This document shows positions 63,301 through 64,000 of a DNA stretch of 64,000 nt, one piece after another. The number at the start of each line of letters is the position of its first letter. Positions within the stretch are counted from its first letter, which is position 1. Source of the stretch: Eublepharis macularius (taxonomy: Eukaryota; Chordata; Lepidosauria; Squamata; Eublepharidae); assembly GCF_028583425.1 (NCBI RefSeq), contig NC_072806.1, forward strand, positions 34,828,001-34,892,000. Reading direction: 5' to 3'. Both the position numbers and the translations under genes were made by a program. The notes beneath the pieces are model-generated. The model searched no databases, was not told the origin of the DNA, and saw only the letters and a program-made list of their open reading frames with translations.

Positions 63301-63920
63301 ACAACCCTTTAATGTATACCACTGTTGTCACTCCCCTGTTGTAGAGAAGGGGTCTAAACTTTTGCCTAAGGGTGTATTTATGGCAGAAATCCAGATTCCT
63401 CCAAGGGCTTCCTGAGACACTGCACACTGAACCCGTGTCTTACTACGTGGATCATCAGATATGGGCCTCGGAAGCAAATCTTACAGGCCTTGGGACTCCC
63501 AGCTTGTCTAAGTAGAAGGCAGGCCCTATAAATATGTTAAATAACTCAATGAGTGTTCCACTTAACCCTGCTAAAGGTGTGGTAAGTTGCCTTTCGCCAC
63601 CTGGCTGTGCGGCAGGGTGATCATGCCCGGCTCATGTCTATGGCTGCCCAGAATGAGGAAAACCCTTGCTTACAAGGTGACGCTGGAGGGGGAGCTACAT
63701 GGAGCCCAAAGCACTGAGAGTTCTGTGCTCTCATTGTGGATTCCTGGTCCCCTTACCTCCATGGCGTATCGCTCCCCATTGATACTGTGTTCTGATCCGG
63801 GGTCCATCTCCTTGCTCACGTTGTTCCACCGGCCCCAGTGGAAGTGAAATTGAACGGCCTTGTACAGGCCTGGGAGATCCCCAGAGCTTATCTTTGCAGA
63901 GCCATCCAGATCCACTTGGA
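54143..63920 (-). CDS. CA4: Carbonic anhydrase 4 (GPI-anchored), last five coding exons
   Basis: Five exons (164, 87, 64, 164 and 192 nt, in minus-strand order) join in frame to about 222 residues of an alpha-carbonic anhydrase, which interconverts carbon dioxide and bicarbonate. Visible are the zinc ligands FHFHW (His94, His96 in CA2 numbering) and LHIVH (His119), Glu106 and Glu117 in GSEHS and YAME, the active-site SLTTP (Thr199, Thr200), and [10 protein letters not shown]. The cysteine in TPNC corresponds to the disulphide of membrane-type enzymes. N-glycosylation sequons NVS and NKT are present. The hydrophobic tail after KSDSDAL ([12 protein letters not shown]) fits a GPI signal. The signal peptide and first exons lie beyond the window. 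Gene identity follows from the GPI tail and the convergent position next to USP32. A CA4 paralogue or CA15-like gene is the main alternative. Confidence 0.85.
54570..55580 (-). mobile_element. L2-clade LINE 3' fragment in a CA4 intron
   Basis: Minus-strand RT-end ([13 protein letters not shown] near 55460) and post-RT text ([57 protein letters not shown]) in two frames separated by a shift. The 215-codon part is undamaged, so it is younger than the other L2 copies. It ends with a TTAAAG microsatellite. Confidence 0.85.
55802..55965 (-). CDS. CA4: CA4 exon: active-site Thr and Trp segment
   Basis: Acceptor CTTCCTAG, donor CAG/GTGAGT, 164 nt. It encodes [20 protein letters not shown], then [20 protein letters not shown] and [11 protein letters not shown]. 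It contains Thr199/Thr200 and the Cys expected for the conserved disulphide. The ATG within it is internal and not a start. Confidence 0.92.
56667..56730 (-). CDS. CA4: CA4 exon: short segment after the third zinc ligand
   Basis: Acceptor TTCTGCAG, donor CACG/GTAAGG, 64 nt, encoding [20 protein letters not shown] with one base left for the next codon. The position matches the helix that follows the GFFIA strand in alpha-CAs. Too short to stand alone, but it is in phase with both neighbours. Confidence 0.85.
56763..56904. mobile_element. Foldback MITE, GGCCGTTTTCACACTGC ends
   Basis: Arms GGCCGTTTTCACACTGCTTA and CAGTAAGCAGTGTGAAAAC, with inner GGAACGACAGCGTCTTCC pairing partly. Lies 33 bp upstream of a CA4 exon acceptor. 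Related to 39829-39990 and 41580-42032. Confidence 0.65.
57291..58317. other. GC-rich block in CA4 intron, unclassified, with a 249-codon minus frame
   Basis: Contains TGTCAGGGCTTGTCACTG near 57324 and AGTCCTGACA near 57371. On the minus strand a Pro/Gly/Arg/Gln-rich frame (57566-58315) resembles no family that I know. The abrupt border with L2 sequence at 58318 suggests an insertion, but I see no target duplication. 57123-57290 is A/T-rich and featureless. Confidence 0.35.
58318..58815 (+). mobile_element. L2 3'-UTR fragment split by a 5S SINE
   Basis: GGACTATGTACTGTCTGTTG onward matches the 3' ends at 45430 and 25120. It is cut at about 58575 by a SINE and resumes with CCTTGAGTTTTAGTGAGAAA and an AAATAAATAAATAAA tail. 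Confidence 0.7.
58575..58748 (-). repeat. 5S rRNA-derived SINE in an L2 tail
   Basis: Minus strand carries the 5S-like AAGCTAAGCAGGGTCGGCC and TTAGTAATTGGATGGGAC, then the shared body and GTCAACTATGACTTGAGGGC tail. 58816-59379 shows no other named feature. Confidence 0.75.
59380..59466 (-). CDS. CA4: CA4 exon: third zinc ligand
   Basis: Acceptor CTCTTACAG, donor GCG/GTAAGG, 87 nt, 29 codons in phase 0. It encodes [10 protein letters not shown] through [12 protein letters not shown]. The first His is the third zinc ligand, and GLAVLGFF is the following conserved core strand. 59467-59841 shows nothing else. Confidence 0.92.
59842..60478. mobile_element. CpG-rich MITE with GGCCGATTCCAGA ends and a TGCGCAAA cluster
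   Basis: Starts GGCCGATTCCAGATGG and ends CCGTCTGGAATCGGCC, with TAG on both sides as a possible 3-bp duplication. Inside, 60073-60215 holds direct copies of GCGCAAAT and then inverted copies (GTGCATTT, GCGCATTTGCGCA). High CpG content suggests a recent insertion. No transposase. Confidence 0.7.
60479..62171. other. CA4 intron, nothing recognised
   Basis: No exon, named repeat or RNA gene. Several stretches are A/T-rich. Confidence 0.5.
62172..62427 (-). repeat. tRNA-derived SINE, GTAAAATGAGTACCC family
   Basis: Inverted relative to the copy at 21905-22195: complement of the B-box (GGATCGAACTCAGG), AAACTGGGTACTCATTTTAC, GGGTGGTTTGCCATTGCC and GACGTCGCATCACGA. Confidence 0.75.
62666..62883. 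mobile_element. Non-autonomous hAT, TAGGGTTGCCA family
   Basis: Starts TAGGGTTGCCAGCTCC and ends GGCTGGCAACCCTT, with duplication GTATTAGG/GTATTAAG (7 of 8). The interior is the inverted counterpart of 28062-28280. 62884-63756 holds nothing else that I recognise. Confidence 0.88.
63757..63920 (-). CDS. CA4: CA4 exon: first two zinc ligands
   Basis: Acceptor CCTCTGTCAG, donor GAG/GTAAGG, 164 nt. It encodes [20 protein letters not shown], then [20 protein letters not shown] and [19 protein letters not shown] gives His94 and His96. Between it and GSEHS lies an insert with an NVS sequon. The preceding exons are off the window. Confidence 0.92.
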
Positions 63921-64000
63921 CTGACAGAGGCAAAAAAAGAGAGTAATGGCATTCAGCAGGGTTCTCTTGGAGGGCCAGGGGGCATGCGAAGCTTGCGGGC

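Overview
This is vertebrate nuclear DNA, most likely from a squamate reptile (lizard or gecko type). It holds introns, spliced exons of two genes, and a dense, varied load of transposons: an L1, L2-clade LINE pieces, tRNA- and 5S-derived SINEs, many small hAT elements with 8-bp target duplications, a chromodomain Ty3/gypsy element, and repeats resembling Penelope-like elements. Assignment below the level of amniote is inference from this repeat mix. No operons, CRISPR arrays, prokaryotic signals or functional tRNA/rRNA genes were seen.

Two convergent genes frame the window. The last five coding exons of USP32, a ubiquitin-specific protease, lie on the + strand at 1741-13508. They are followed by a long 3'UTR to about 17225. 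The last five coding exons of a membrane-type carbonic anhydrase, best called CA4, lie on the - strand at 54143-63920. Their tail-to-tail order matches my knowledge of the human USP32-CA4 neighbourhood on chromosome 17. About 37 kb of repeat-rich intergenic DNA separates them.

Region by region: 1-13.5 kb is USP32 exons and introns, with a 3.6-kb near-palindromic hAT foldback (3803-7398) and a second palindromic repeat (7622-8475). 13.5-17.2 kb is the USP32 3'UTR. 17.7-25 kb is a tangle of palindromic Penelope-like repeats, L2 pieces and nested hAT copies. 27-30 kb holds hAT copies and a tandem/hairpin block. 30.2-36.6 kb is a very young, rearranged Ty3/gypsy element. It has a 1731-codon open frame, no visible protease region, two near-identical LTRs and a third, inverted partial LTR. 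37-47 kb holds small foldback transposons, SINEs and an L2 copy. 47.8-51.7 kb is a 5'-truncated L1 with a 12-bp target duplication and one in-frame stop. 53.5-64 kb is the 3' half of CA4 with repeats in its introns.

The most interesting unexplained structure is a recurring motif in the Penelope-like repeats. The order is CTGANGA, one extra base, a short helix, GAAA, a minimal self-complementary stem III, then a possible cleavage site, with a short helix I closing the whole. This is close to the minimal hammerhead ribozymes known from Penelope-like elements. At four places these repeats occur as head-to-head inverted pairs with their 3' ends outward.
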